A stretch of 64,000 bases of DNA from assembly GCA_949825065.1 (NCBI GenBank), contig OX463849.1, positions 32,104,043 to 32,168,042 on the forward strand, read 5' to 3'. Shown piece after piece: positions 53,326 to 62,969 of this stretch (positions within the stretch are counted from its first letter, which is position 1; the number at the start of each line of letters is the position of its first letter). The translations under genes and the position numbers were made by a program. Below the pieces are notes generated by a model. It searched no databases. It saw nothing but the letters and a program-made list of their open reading frames with translations, and was not told the DNA's origin. The DNA comes from Odontocerum albicorne. Its lineage: Eukaryota > Arthropoda > Insecta > Trichoptera > Odontoceridae.

Positions 53326-53479
53326 CTTAGCACGCAATATGTGCTCCAAATATGATAACTCATTCTTATTATCAACATGGATTCTATTCCTAAAAAAACA
53401 CTGTTTTTTTTTTAATTTTTCATGTTTATTATATTGACTCATCTACTGAGCTGTTGATTAATTTGATCTCCCTTTCGTT

Positions 53480-54110
53480 CGTTCATTTCATGTGCCCAAA
53501 CCATCTAAGATTGTTCTTCTTCATCTAACTCAACACATCAGCTCACATTCGTCCCTAATCACTTCATTCCGTATTCTGTCATATATTGTCAACCCCGTGT
53601 ATTTTTCTCAGTGCACGCATTTTTTTAATAGGCAATCCAACCAAACTAGGATGATTTGTGTCATCAAATTCAAGTCATTATGCAATTATATGATACTCGT
53701 ATAAGTCAATATAATAAAACATTATTTTTAAACGACAATTCTAGACAATTGAAAGTTTCAGCTGATTAAGCATCTAAAAATTAACAATCAATCTATAAGG
53801 AGAAAGTTCCACGAAGAACAGTGCACGCATTTCTTCACCATTTATTCGGCTCTTTTCAGTCTTGTTCCACGTCCACGTATCACTTCCATACACCAAAGTT
53901 GATACCAAAATTCTGTTGTGAACTATCATTCTAGCAGATTTTGAAATTGTCCGATTCGAGTGTATATGTTTTAATACCCCACTGACGTTGTTTTCTATCG
54001 TTACATGTCGTTTCCATCGTTATCTCTCGTAACTCTAATTTCCTAATGCTATTTACTGCCCTCTCCTGCTATCTGAATAATATATCTAGAACAGATAGTG
54101 TATTTTCTGT
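53480..54110 (-). pseudogene. LINE-A reverse-transcriptase fragment with an insertion
   Basis: The family words cccaaaccatctaag, ctcaacacatcagctcac, tcagtgcacgcattt, accatttattcggctc, ttgttccacgtccacg and cttccatacaccaaagttg occur in the order of the copy at 55970-56340. A 196-bp insert with a 14-bp repeat splits it at 53623-53818. On the minus strand this is the region before and around the RWFxHV block. Confidence 0.7.
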
Positions 54111-54850
54111 ATTTGGAGCTACTCTAAAAAAAATTCTTGTTGTCTTACAGTTCTATGAATCGTCGATAGTCACCACCAAACCCACACCTCAAAAAAAATC
54201 TTAAGAGAAGTTTAGATTTGATTAATGAATCTAAAAGTATTTTTACATTTCCACGTCAAATCAACTTTCACAGTTCATATCACTAAACTCGGCCGTCGAT
54301 ATTTGAGTCTGAGCTGTTAACTCATGACGACCTTGCGGCGTAGACCACTTCCATTTTAAGATGGACAGCCGCACTGCATTCCTTGCAAATTTGTTTGCAC
54401 AATACTAAAATACCACGTAGTAATTAGTATTCTGGTATTTCTATCACACATATCAACCGTTTTTTTCTAACTGTGGTTCTGGAATCGATTGCGTATATTT
54501 ATACTTACCTGTTGATCGACAACCATTGCAACTGTTTTATTGCCAGATTAGAAATGCTTTAATCCGTATTACAACATTCGATAAAATAACCAAGATTTTT
54601 TCCCCTTTTTAACTGGGGCATTTGTGAGTACCGTAATTTCTCTGAAACGAATGTTTCACGATTAGTTTAGTTTATCGCATATTTTTATAACTAAACAGTT
54701 GTGACAAACGAAACTAATAATGTTTTGATAACTTTATATATATTTTTTTCTTACATATTTGACAGTAGTACTTTCCTAAAAGATCCACATTGCACATACT
54801 TAAGCTTTTTACAATATCTATTCATCACAATCGTCGTCATCAATGCTGGG
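54110..54850. other. No recognised element
   Basis: Nothing assignable. Confidence 0.4.
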
Positions 54851-54851
54851 T

Positions 54852-55010
54852 CGTAGTCGAGGATCTCCTCACCATTCTAGCATCAATTTAGTTGAAATGA
54901 TGTGGCCGGCAAGTTTGACGGTATGCAACGGTTCACTCATTTTAAGAAGATAATTCATCATAATAATCTTTATCCAAATATCAGAATATAGTGAATAGTA
55001 AAATATTCTC
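54852..55010. repeat. R6 dispersed repeat
   Basis: gtcgtagtcgaggatctcctc, ccattctagcatcaattt, agttgaaatgatgtggc, aagaagataattcatcata. The first part recurs at 62720-62775 and the second at 52130-52215. Confidence 0.6.
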
Positions 55011-55097
55011 CATCTCTTTTGTTTCTACTGATAAGGCAACATTGCTGTTAGATTTTTTCGCGCGCTCAGTGGAATAACGTGGTTTCAAGTATCAACA

Positions 55098-55279
55098 TGT
55101 CTGGAGAGGCGCCCGTCGTTCACTCTGCTAGTGTAGAAAATAAACATAATTTCGGAAAATCGACAAGCAAGGGTTGCAGAATGGTCAGATAATAAACGGA
55201 AGAAACTGAGAAACAGCGAACAATCCTATATAAGCAGAAAAGGCAAATAAGTCACGGGTAAAATAAGATCAGAAGAGGT
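55098..55279 (+). pseudogene. Decayed first exon of an unknown protein, with splice donor
   Basis: ATG at 55098 in a fair context opens MSGEAPVVHSASVENKHNFG, 31 codons to a stop. With one frameshift near 55165, the reading continues as VAEWSDNKRKKLRNSEQSYI, SRKGK, a stop, VTGKIRSEE. It ends at GAAGAG followed by GTAAGT at 55280, a consensus 5' splice site. A K-R-K-x-L-R-N-x-G-x-x-Y-x-(S/T)-x-x-G-K pattern is familiar from uncharacterised insect proteins with transposon-like distribution; here the glycine of RNSG is E. A gene relic is my inference; a chance combination is possible. Confidence 0.4.
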
Positions 55280-55694
55280 AAGTGGAATAACGTGGCAACT
55301 AACGTACATGGTTGATTTTTTCATATAAAAGTTGTAACGACACAACTTGTTTGTTTTATATAAGAGTTGTGGAATAACGTTGTAACTGCATTCGCGGACC
55401 ATGTTATTCCACGTGTTCAAAGTGTTTTTCGTGTTTTTTTTTTGTAGTTTTGAATATATATTTTTTTTTTATTTTAAAATAAAGTGTGTGTATGAAAATA
55501 TATCATTTGATTTAAAAAAAACTATTGAAATGTTGACACTTAATAAAAAACGTGTTTTTCTTGAATACTGAAAAATACAAGCTTTGTTAGTTACCACCTT
55601 ATTCGTGGCCTTATTCAATTGTTATCTATAATTGATATCATTATTTTTATTTATTACTTCAAAATCTTTGATTCATTCATTTCATTTGAATTTA

Positions 55695-56480
55695 TTTAGT
55701 GACACGAGTTGTACTTCATACATTCAAAAACACTGATTTTGGGGTGATATTTTATAATGAAAAGCGATACGATTATGTCATATATACATACCCCTAAGCC
55801 GTCTCTTTGTCGGGGTAGGCAGAAAGGAGAGAACGTACACCTCATACAGCTTCTATGATTTCTCTGGATTTTTATATTTTCTTCTTTCAAATTATCAAAA
55901 TACTTGACCCAACCATACTTTCTTAGGTTTTCTTCTACCACGCCCTCCACTCAAATTTTCACTTTATATTTGTTTTGTTAGTCTTAATTCATTCGTTTCA
56001 CATGTATAAACTATCTCAGAGTGCTCTTCTTCATCTTGCTCAACACATCAGCCTTAAGTTCACACTCATCCCTGATCACGTAATTCCGTACTCTGTTATA
56101 CATTGTCACCCCACGTGTTCTTCTAAGTGCACGTATTTCTACAGCATGTATTCAGTATTGTTCAATATTGTTCCACGTCCACGTTTCACTCGCATACAAT
56201 AAAGTTGGTATTTGAATACCGTTGTAGACATCTGGGCAGATTTGATTCGATCCAGTATATATGTGTATGTTTCCCCCGGTTTCCTATCGCTACACGTCGT
56301 TCAATATCCCTAGTTACTCTTTCATTATCTGAAAAAATACTACCTAAATAGCAGAATTTTTAAACATGTTCTCTTCTTTCATAAGTCACCCATATAACGT
56401 ATAGCATTTACTTTCCTTTTACACTTTTCTATTACCATGGCTTGATTTAGCAACATTCGCTCTCAGATCCATCACGATTA
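55695..56480 (-). pseudogene. LINE-A reverse-transcriptase C-terminus, longest copy
   Basis: Minus strand begins near 56480 and runs through YCMRVKRGRGTI, EYML, VRNEV-type wording, SVNLRLMC and a KKSTLRxxxHVKRMNE-like stretch, to GVVEENLRKYGWVKYFDNL and SLLSAYPDKETA. It covers the thumb, the WFGHV region and the 3' end with cctctttgtcggggtaggcag. Many stops and frameshifts. Confidence 0.75.
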
Positions 56481-56855
56481 TATCATCTATAAACTATATG
56501 TTATTATTAAGCTAACGCCAGTATTACTGATAGAATTTTCATTTGCTAAATATTGTTCGTATTTTTTATTATTGATTTGTTTATGTAAGTTCATTCCTCT
56601 TTCGTTACTTAACAACAAATTTTCTGTTTTTTTTTTGTTTTTCTCGACGAACCGACTCCTGTCAGATGTTGACTACCACTATGGCAACCCTTATCCTATT
56701 AAAATCAATATAATTACACCCAAACCATTACCACTAATTCTTAAGCCAAGAGATTCGGCGTGTTCTTCTACCTTGTTTACCATATTTTTATCTGGATTAT
56801 CAAAATTCTTTACTTTTTTACTAACAATCATGTATAAACTGTCTTTGATATATTA
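56480..56855. other. No recognised element
   Basis: The 96-codon open frame at 56572-56862 has no known domain. Confidence 0.4.
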
Positions 56856-56857
56856 TT

Positions 56858-57040
56858 TATAGTTAAGTCATTAACATTGTGGAGGTTTAAATACATTGTA
56901 ATTTGTTTTATCAAACACTGTTTATTTAGTCTTATTTGTGCTCCCCTGATGATGGGGTGAAATTCTTGAAACCGGTAGGGTTATACCGTTACAAAAAGTG
57001 GAATAAACAGTGTTTGATAAAACAAATTACGATGTCTTTG
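56858..57040. mobile_element. R4 foldback copy (Penelope-like end)
   Basis: tttgttttatcaaacactg at 56900 is the complement of cagtgtttgataaaacaaat at 57009. Between them lie gctcccctgatgatgggg, cttgaaaccggtaggg and ttataccgttacaaaaagtg. Confidence 0.65.
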
Positions 57041-57118
57041 ATCTGTTAATTTTCAACCCTCTTTCATTACAAACCGTATTAAACCTCTCCAGTAGCCTAT
57101 CTGAGATTTAATAATTAA

Positions 57119-57437
57119 TTCGTTTGATATCGATCATGGTTTGCGGATTCTGCACACGAACCGGGGGGTTTCAGCGGAATAATTTGAAAAATACTCGAGA
57201 TTAGAAAAAGCGTTGAATTAAGTTTCAACGTTATACTCGTAAATACCCAAGTTAATTTCAATGATAGTCTTCTGCGAAATATGTTTCCCGTTCCTTTTTT
57301 GAACGCCAAGCTACTTCCCTGCCCTTATTTGTCACTACTCCCCTCCACACCACAATGAGGAAAAATATATTTTAGACACAATTTGGTTCATCTTCACCTG
57401 ACGAGGAAGGCGGAGATCGTTGAAACCGGTTTGTATC
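57119..57437 (+). pseudogene. R5: Penelope-like C-terminus, second copy
   Basis: RFDIDHGLRILHTNRG, then in shifting frames NLEILEIEKALN-like, STLYS, VNFNDSLLRNMFPVPFL, then tcaccactcc-rich DNA, catcttcacctgacgaggaag and ttgaaaccggtttg. Homologous to 12786-13080 over its whole length. Confidence 0.45.
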
Positions 57438-57448
57438 GGACGTGCGCG

Positions 57449-57485
57449 ATTTCCCTTGTACGTATGAATGTGGTACAAGGGAAAT
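57449..57485. repeat. Hairpin, 13-bp perfect arms
   Basis: atttcccttgtac (57449-57461) and gtacaagggaaat (57473-57485), 11-base loop. Confidence 0.9.
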
Positions 57486-58013
57486 GATAAACGCGGTGTA
57501 TTAATAAACACCTCCGTATGTGAGATAGACACTTATGAATTATGTTATATATAAAAGTGATGTGAGCTTGTCTTCACGATGCTTGTCTTGTTTACCGTCA
57601 CGTATTTGATATCCGTTATGTTCCTGTATTTTCTTGTATAATCATATGTGCTGTGTATGGAATAGGAGAAAAATGACATTTTGCTATAATGAAATATGTG
57701 TAGAGCTATAGGGGCACATAAACTGAAACCCTTGCCCTTATAGACTCGATTCAGTTACGTGAAAATGCTAATATGTTAGGACTTTAAAAAGTATTGTATC
57801 ATTTAAAACTTATATTTGTTCTGCATGTAAATGTCATATAATTCTGTGATCAATATTTCTGCTATAATTATGTATGTAATATCTGTTTGTATTGTTCCTG
57901 TAACTGTATATGTGAAATGCTATAACTCTGTTATTAATAATATGCTATCTGTAATAAATTAAACTCTGAACTCTGTTATTAATAATATTTCTGTATGTAA
58001 ATGTAAAGATCGC

Positions 58014-58044
58014 AAATATTCCTTCAGAAAAGGAAGGAATATTT
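58014..58044. repeat. Hairpin, 12-bp perfect arms
   Basis: aaatattccttc and gaaggaatattt around a 7-base loop. Confidence 0.85.
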
Positions 58045-58445
58045 TCTATCTGTTTGGACCCGGTTGCGTTCGCGACCGTAACGTAACCATCCGTGTACTG
58101 CCCGATATGAGCGGTGACCGCCACAGTAACTCCCTGACCAGACGTCCTAAGCGGGCCGAAAAACCCGCAAGGTGCGGAACGCGAGGGCTTACTGTGACGG
58201 GTAAACCGGTCATATAGGGCACACAACTTGACCAAAATATACTTCTCTTCAATCGTCTGACTTCGTTTTATTTCTTCGACCCTTCTCCAAGATCTACAGA
58301 GGAATCTCTGCTCTACAAGTTGACTTCGCTTCATTTCTACATTTTCGCCGGAATCATCGTGTCGAGTCCGTCCCTGGCAACTGGTTGGACAGCGCTCTGC
58401 ATACACCGGACACAAGTTCAGAGGCGCATTCGACGCAAGAATATT

Positions 58446-58477
58446 TCACCGAAAATTAATTAATTAATTTTTGGTGA
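58446..58477. repeat. 32-bp palindrome
   Basis: tcaccgaaaattaatt meets its complement with one mismatched pair and no spacer. Confidence 0.9.
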
Positions 58478-58574
58478 TTTACGCTTGACTTCGCAAATTG
58501 GATTCTTCACGCTCTGCAGCAACCATCCGCCTTTTCTACAGTCTTTGTACCTGTCTGGTACACGGTTATTAACT

Positions 58575-58690
58575 CAAATAAAACAGTGGTTAATATTTTG
58601 TTTAAATAAATGTTTTATTTATTTATTAAAAAAAATATAAACATGACTCAACAAAGTTAAACAAGCGTCTTTTTTTAGATTCAAGAAAAT
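58575..58690 (+). repeat. R5-type 3' tail
   Basis: aacagtggttaatat, ttttatttatttatt, aaaaatataaacatgactc, acaaagttaaac and cgtctttttttagattcaag match 13560-13634. Confidence 0.5.
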
Positions 58691-58822
58691 AATAATTTTA
58701 TTTCATATAGCCAATACTCATATATGAATTACTTTTAAATAAAGTTCATCTTCATACAGAACGAGGGAGTTAAACGTTGAAAAGATCTCCATGTGAAGTC
58801 TCTCACACTTCGATGTGTTAAA

Positions 58823-58874
58823 TGAAAAATCATTGACACGGTGAACAAGTGTTCACCGTGTCAATGCTTTTTCA
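58823..58874. repeat. Hairpin, 24-bp arms, 4-base loop
   Basis: tgaaaaatcattgacacggt...(58823-58846) pairs with 58851-58874 at 23 of 24 positions around aagt; the inner 16 bp are perfect. Confidence 0.93.
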
Positions 58875-58879
58875 CGTTG

Positions 58880-59270
58880 AAAATGTCCACATATTCTCTT
58901 TATGCAGGTGTGAATTGTTTTTGCCGACTTTCTTCAAAATACGTTTTATCTCCTTCCATATTATGTTTTCTGGTTATTCATTGTCGTGGGAAATAGGAAA
59001 AAGTAACCCCCTAGAGTCCTTTTACGAATATAAAGAGGTTTTTTAATCGTTTTTTCTTTCATTTGAGAAAATATTCCCTATACACCATGTCAACTTACAT
59101 CACTTGCGTCAAATTAACCTTTTTCGTTTTTGAGAAGGTTTTTCTTTGTTGTACTTTCTAAAAAAGTTTTGTCTTTCCTGTAATTGTGGTCAACAGATGA
59201 AAAACGTGAAATTGATAGTATTTCGTACTAAAAACTATTCGTTTAAATTCATTTATTCCACTATTACTCT
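58880..59270. other. No recognised element
   Basis: Open frames at 58849-59046 and 59146-59388 have no domains. Confidence 0.4.
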
Positions 59271-59271
59271 T

Positions 59272-59385
59272 ATAGAGCCTCGGTCCCCGCCATTCGCACG
59301 TTGCGTTTACCGTAATTGCTCGGGCCGTTCTTCGCTGTATGTGGACAGCCTGGAATCAAACCTGGCACACTCCACATTTTATTTT
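59272..59385 (-). repeat. SINE-like fragment with B box, possibly related to R6
   Basis: Minus strand: ccaggtttgattccaggctg (B-box-like), then aatggcggggaccgaggctc, which resembles the start of R6 at 62720 (cctcgtagtcgagaatcccc, ccgccattcc). Confidence 0.4.
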
Positions 59386-59399
59386 TAAATTCAGTTTAC

Positions 59400-59510
59400 A
59401 TACATACCATCGGGATACGCAAAGGTATCTGTCGAGGTAAGCAGAGATAACAAAGCGCCAGATTTACCTATTGCCTCACACATTCTTCGCATCTTTTACA
59501 TCCATGCAGA
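59400..59510 (-). pseudogene. LINE-A 3' end, inverted
   Basis: taccatcgggatacgc, tatctgtcgaggtaagcag, agcgccagatttacctatt, cacacattcttcgcatc: complement of the family's last hundred bases. Confidence 0.6.
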
Positions 59511-59514
59511 GAAA

Positions 59515-61195
59515 TAGTAGGAGATTAATGAGAGGAGGGAAAGATGCAGACTCAGCAGAAATACATGGCACGCATGGCAACTGATCAAATGTTTACCATC
59601 CCTAGAGTTAAAACATATTTTGCCCAAGGCAATATTTAGCTCCCGTGACATACAATGGGGTGCCGAATTCAATAAAGGCAAAGGAAGGAAAACAATTAAG
59701 GCAGTCGATCGGAGCGTGGTTGTTATTGCGACAGGAGTTTGAGTACTTAGACTTGCAAGAGGAATGACTTGTAGAAAAGGTTTGTGTGAGCTCTTGAGTG
59801 TGGTGTTTTTTTTATTGTTTTGTACTCACATTATTGTTTTTATGATTACGTGCGGTATATTGTGGGGTGAATGTTTTTGGTCTATCTGGAGTGATGAAGT
59901 ATGAGGAGTCTGATTTTGCGTGATGTATATATGTGTAATGAAGTGTCACTGTTTGTCAGGTTGATGAGAATGTGCGACGGGGTTTTATATAATAAAAAAT
60001 CGGAAAGAAGTATCGATTTATTTTTTCATGCTACTCGTATATGTCCTTAGTGAGATACAGGCTAGCTTACTAGGGACACGACAAATGAAAGGCAACAACC
60101 CCAGACCCATTAAAATTATGTGTCCAAATTAAATTACCTGTTGTTTTTTTCGCAAATAATGTATCTTTTTTTGTCATGTGTAAAATAAATAAAAATATAT
60201 ATTCCTCAAACTGATGGATGTGGTGAATTTGATTCTACAGTCATTCTTGCGGAATATAATTTGAGGCATCCGAGAAGAAAGAGATTAATATATTTTATTA
60301 TATAATTTTTCGTTCAAAGAAATAGTTTGGCATTCGTATCATCTTTGTTAATATTTTGTTAACTTGAATTTAGTTACCATAAAAATATTTAATCTCAATT
60401 CAACGTAACTATAACTGTGAAATAAAAAGTAGCTGATTAATAATTCTCGCTCGGAATACGTAATACGGGTTTATAACGATAATTTATTTAGATTTGCGTG
60501 TTGATTTCCTAACACCAGTTCATACGCCGTGTTTGCCATATGAAAAAAACGCGTACGCAATTATTTTTATTTGCAGTACGCGTGTTATGAGGCATTTTCC
60601 CTAAATGTGTCGAAATTGTTGTTACTTTTTGTAGGTCAATAATGATTTGTTTCGTAACGCTTTTGTTGGCGGAAAATTTAGACATTTTTATTTTCATTGT
60701 TTCTGTTTATAAATTTGAGAGGTATTTTTCATTCCATGGGTGCCATCTTAACATGATCAACTGTTTTTAAATATAATTTATGCAGTGTTTTCTAATTTAT
60801 TTTATTTTTGATACTGGTTTAATCAAAGCACATTTAATACAGTGCAAAGTAAAAGGAAATTTATAATTATTAAAATTTTCGGCTTTTACTTTGTGGAACT
60901 CCATATTAGAATATTTTGCAGTAAATTTATTTAATAATCCACTAATTACATGAATCCCCTCTACACGTATTTCTACTACCTATTCCATGGCTCTTTTTAG
61001 GCGGATTGAATAGAGCCTCCGAGAGAATCCGTCTTCTTTTACAGTTCTTTTAGCCTTTCAATCCTTGGAAACCTGTAACCAAATTTTTCAAATATATATT
61101 TTTACCATTATTACTGACATGCTTTATAGCTTTTTACCATCACCATTATCTTCATAAGTCAAATGGTTAATTTTCGTTTGAATTTAATGTTGTAC
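59515..61195. other. No recognised element
   Basis: 1.7 kb without a match to other repeats of the window; only short open frames. Confidence 0.5.
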
Positions 61196-61197
61196 CG

Positions 61198-61590
61198 GCG
61201 CTTGGTAGCTACATGCATGAATACCATAACGCCATGTCTCTTTTGATGTAAGCAGACATATAACAAGTTTCCACGCCGTCATGCACACAACTCTCGCGTC
61301 ATCCACATACATACATTTTGTCATACATGCACTATTGTTTCTCTTCTTTCTTAATTTTGCTCTAAATCTCTAGTTAGAATTTTTCCACCTGCATCCTTTA
61401 AAATTTACTCAATCTATTGCTTCCACGTTCTCTATTAATTCTTACAAAAAATATTTTTTTCGCAACTTATTCTCTCAGTGTTGTCAAACCATTTCAATAT
61501 TCCTTTCTTAATTCTACTTAAAAATAATTTATTAACAGTTGTCCTTTATCCGATCATATCTTGCTCGGGTCATACATCGTAACATCAGAT
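61198..61590 (-). pseudogene. LINE-A-like tail, inverted, decayed
   Basis: gaataccataacgccatgtc, gtaagcagacatataac, cttcttaattttgctctaaatc-type wording, ttgtcaaaccatttcaatatt (complement of the ILKWFDN region). Poorly preserved. Confidence 0.5.
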
Positions 61591-62280
61591 ATTCCAAAAG
61601 AAGAAAAATGAGATCTTTTATTTATATTGAAAGTAAAAATGAAGTCTTTTATTCCAAATGTTCCGTGCTTAGTTGATGCCTTATATCAATTTTGGAGCGG
61701 TCTTGGAAGACTGGTATTGCGAAACAGCGCTATAAAAGTACCTAGGTGTTTTTTTATAATCAATTTTTGAAACAATCGTTGACTATTGACCCGAAGTAAC
61801 GAGGTTATTGCACGGCTATAGTATGCAAATAATCATCTGAAGGTCTCAGAATGATAATATTTGAGTGGGTCGCATTGCGAAATATCACCCATTTATTCTG
61901 AATAATTTCCCTCACGACATTTAGTGGAATATTCCATATTTTGATTTTGTATCAGCATCCATTTAATAGCAAAGGCGTAGCGAAATGATTGAATAAAATA
62001 ATTTTGTTATTTGTAAATCACCCGTTATTATAGATCATTAAATTAAAATCATGATCAAAATGTAAAAGATAAAAATACGACTTGCGCAGAATAACTGTTA
62101 CACGCGAAATATTGAAATAAGTAATAGAGGGTGGTTATCTTGTTTCGTTACATTCTAAAATATTGAACATTGAATATCGCTTGGTTATTAAGTCTGTTTG
62201 AATATTAATGAAAATTCTAGAAGAAATTAAACGAAGTTTAGATGCTGTGTAGAAGGAATCTTCTCCGTCATATTCCACAT
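61590..62280. other. No recognised element
   Basis: Nothing assignable; short repeated word aaatgagatcttttattta / aaatgaagtcttttattcc at 61608-61660. Confidence 0.4.
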
Positions 62281-62281
62281 C

Positions 62282-62495
62282 GACGATTTCCGTTGCCTAG
62301 TTGGTAACACGCCTGTTTCCCGACCCAGAGTTTGCGCGTTCAAATCCCGCTAGAATTCAGATTTTTTTAAAGGATTCCAATCTGGTTTTCACTAAAGGTT
62401 TCTTTAACAGCATTGTTGTTGGTTGGAAGAGATTGCTACTTGGCAATCAGCCAGTCAGGTTTTACTGTATTCGACGAAAGTGTTATATAATACAG
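62282..62495 (+). mobile_element. SINE1, full-length copy
   Basis: gacgatttccgttgcctag, ttggtaacacgcctgtttcc, B box gttcaaatcc (62339), aattcagattttt, aatctggttttcac, ttgttggttggaagagattgc, caatcagccagtcagg, gaaagtgttatataatac. Confidence 0.7.
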
Positions 62496-62715
62496 TGAAT
62501 GATTGGACCAAACAGTTTCACTTTGGCAGATAATCTATTAAGATGACCTTCATCAAGGCAGACCAGCACTCACTCAAGAAAATTCATCGTTTCTCTAAGT
62601 GTATTGAACTTCAGAAGATTGACTATATATATTAAAATAAAAAGAAAGGTTTCGTTCTGGCACCTTTTTTATATCGTGGGCCTGAAGCTTTTGAACTTGA
62701 CTATACTATATATCT

Positions 62716-62850
62716 ACGTTGCTGGGCCTCGTAGTCGAGAATCCCCCCGCCATTCCAACGTCAATTCAGTTGAAAAGTTAAATTGTGAAGTTTATATATT
62801 TTAAGTAAGTGAGTCGTTGCACACCAGCAAACACCGGCCGCACCGCTGTA
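62716..62850. repeat. R6 dispersed repeat
   Basis: gggcctcgtagtcgagaatc, ccgccattccaacgtcaatt, cagttgaaaag, gtgagtcgttgcacaccagc. The first half equals 54860-54905. Confidence 0.6.
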
Positions 62851-62924
62851 CTGGATCCGATGTCACACCGAAGTGCGACGATCGGACGACGATCGCATGC
62901 ATGTGTTTTCCTTTTTTTTGAAAA

Positions 62925-62966
62925 AATATATATATATCATATATATGGTATATGACTTAAGTCATA
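62925..62966. repeat. AT dinucleotide run and 16-bp palindrome
   Basis: TA repeats at 62927-62947, then tatgacttaagtcata at 62951-62966, a perfect palindrome. Confidence 0.85.
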
Positions 62967-62969
62967 GGT

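Larger units (their letters stand above)
57490..58570. other. Unassigned, with a GC-rich block at 58050-58430
   Basis: The left part is AT-rich with a 46-bp direct repeat (aactctgttattaataatat at 57923 and 57969). The right block is rich in CG dinucleotides and holds a 156-codon minus-strand open frame (57945-58415) without any domain I recognise; a second frame overlaps it. It may be part of an LTR or other element. Confidence 0.35.

Noticed and set aside
16461..62347. tRNA genes at SINE heads (for example 15196, 19331, 53225, 62282)
   Set aside because: A and B boxes are present, but acceptor stems do not pair and the sequences continue into SINE bodies.
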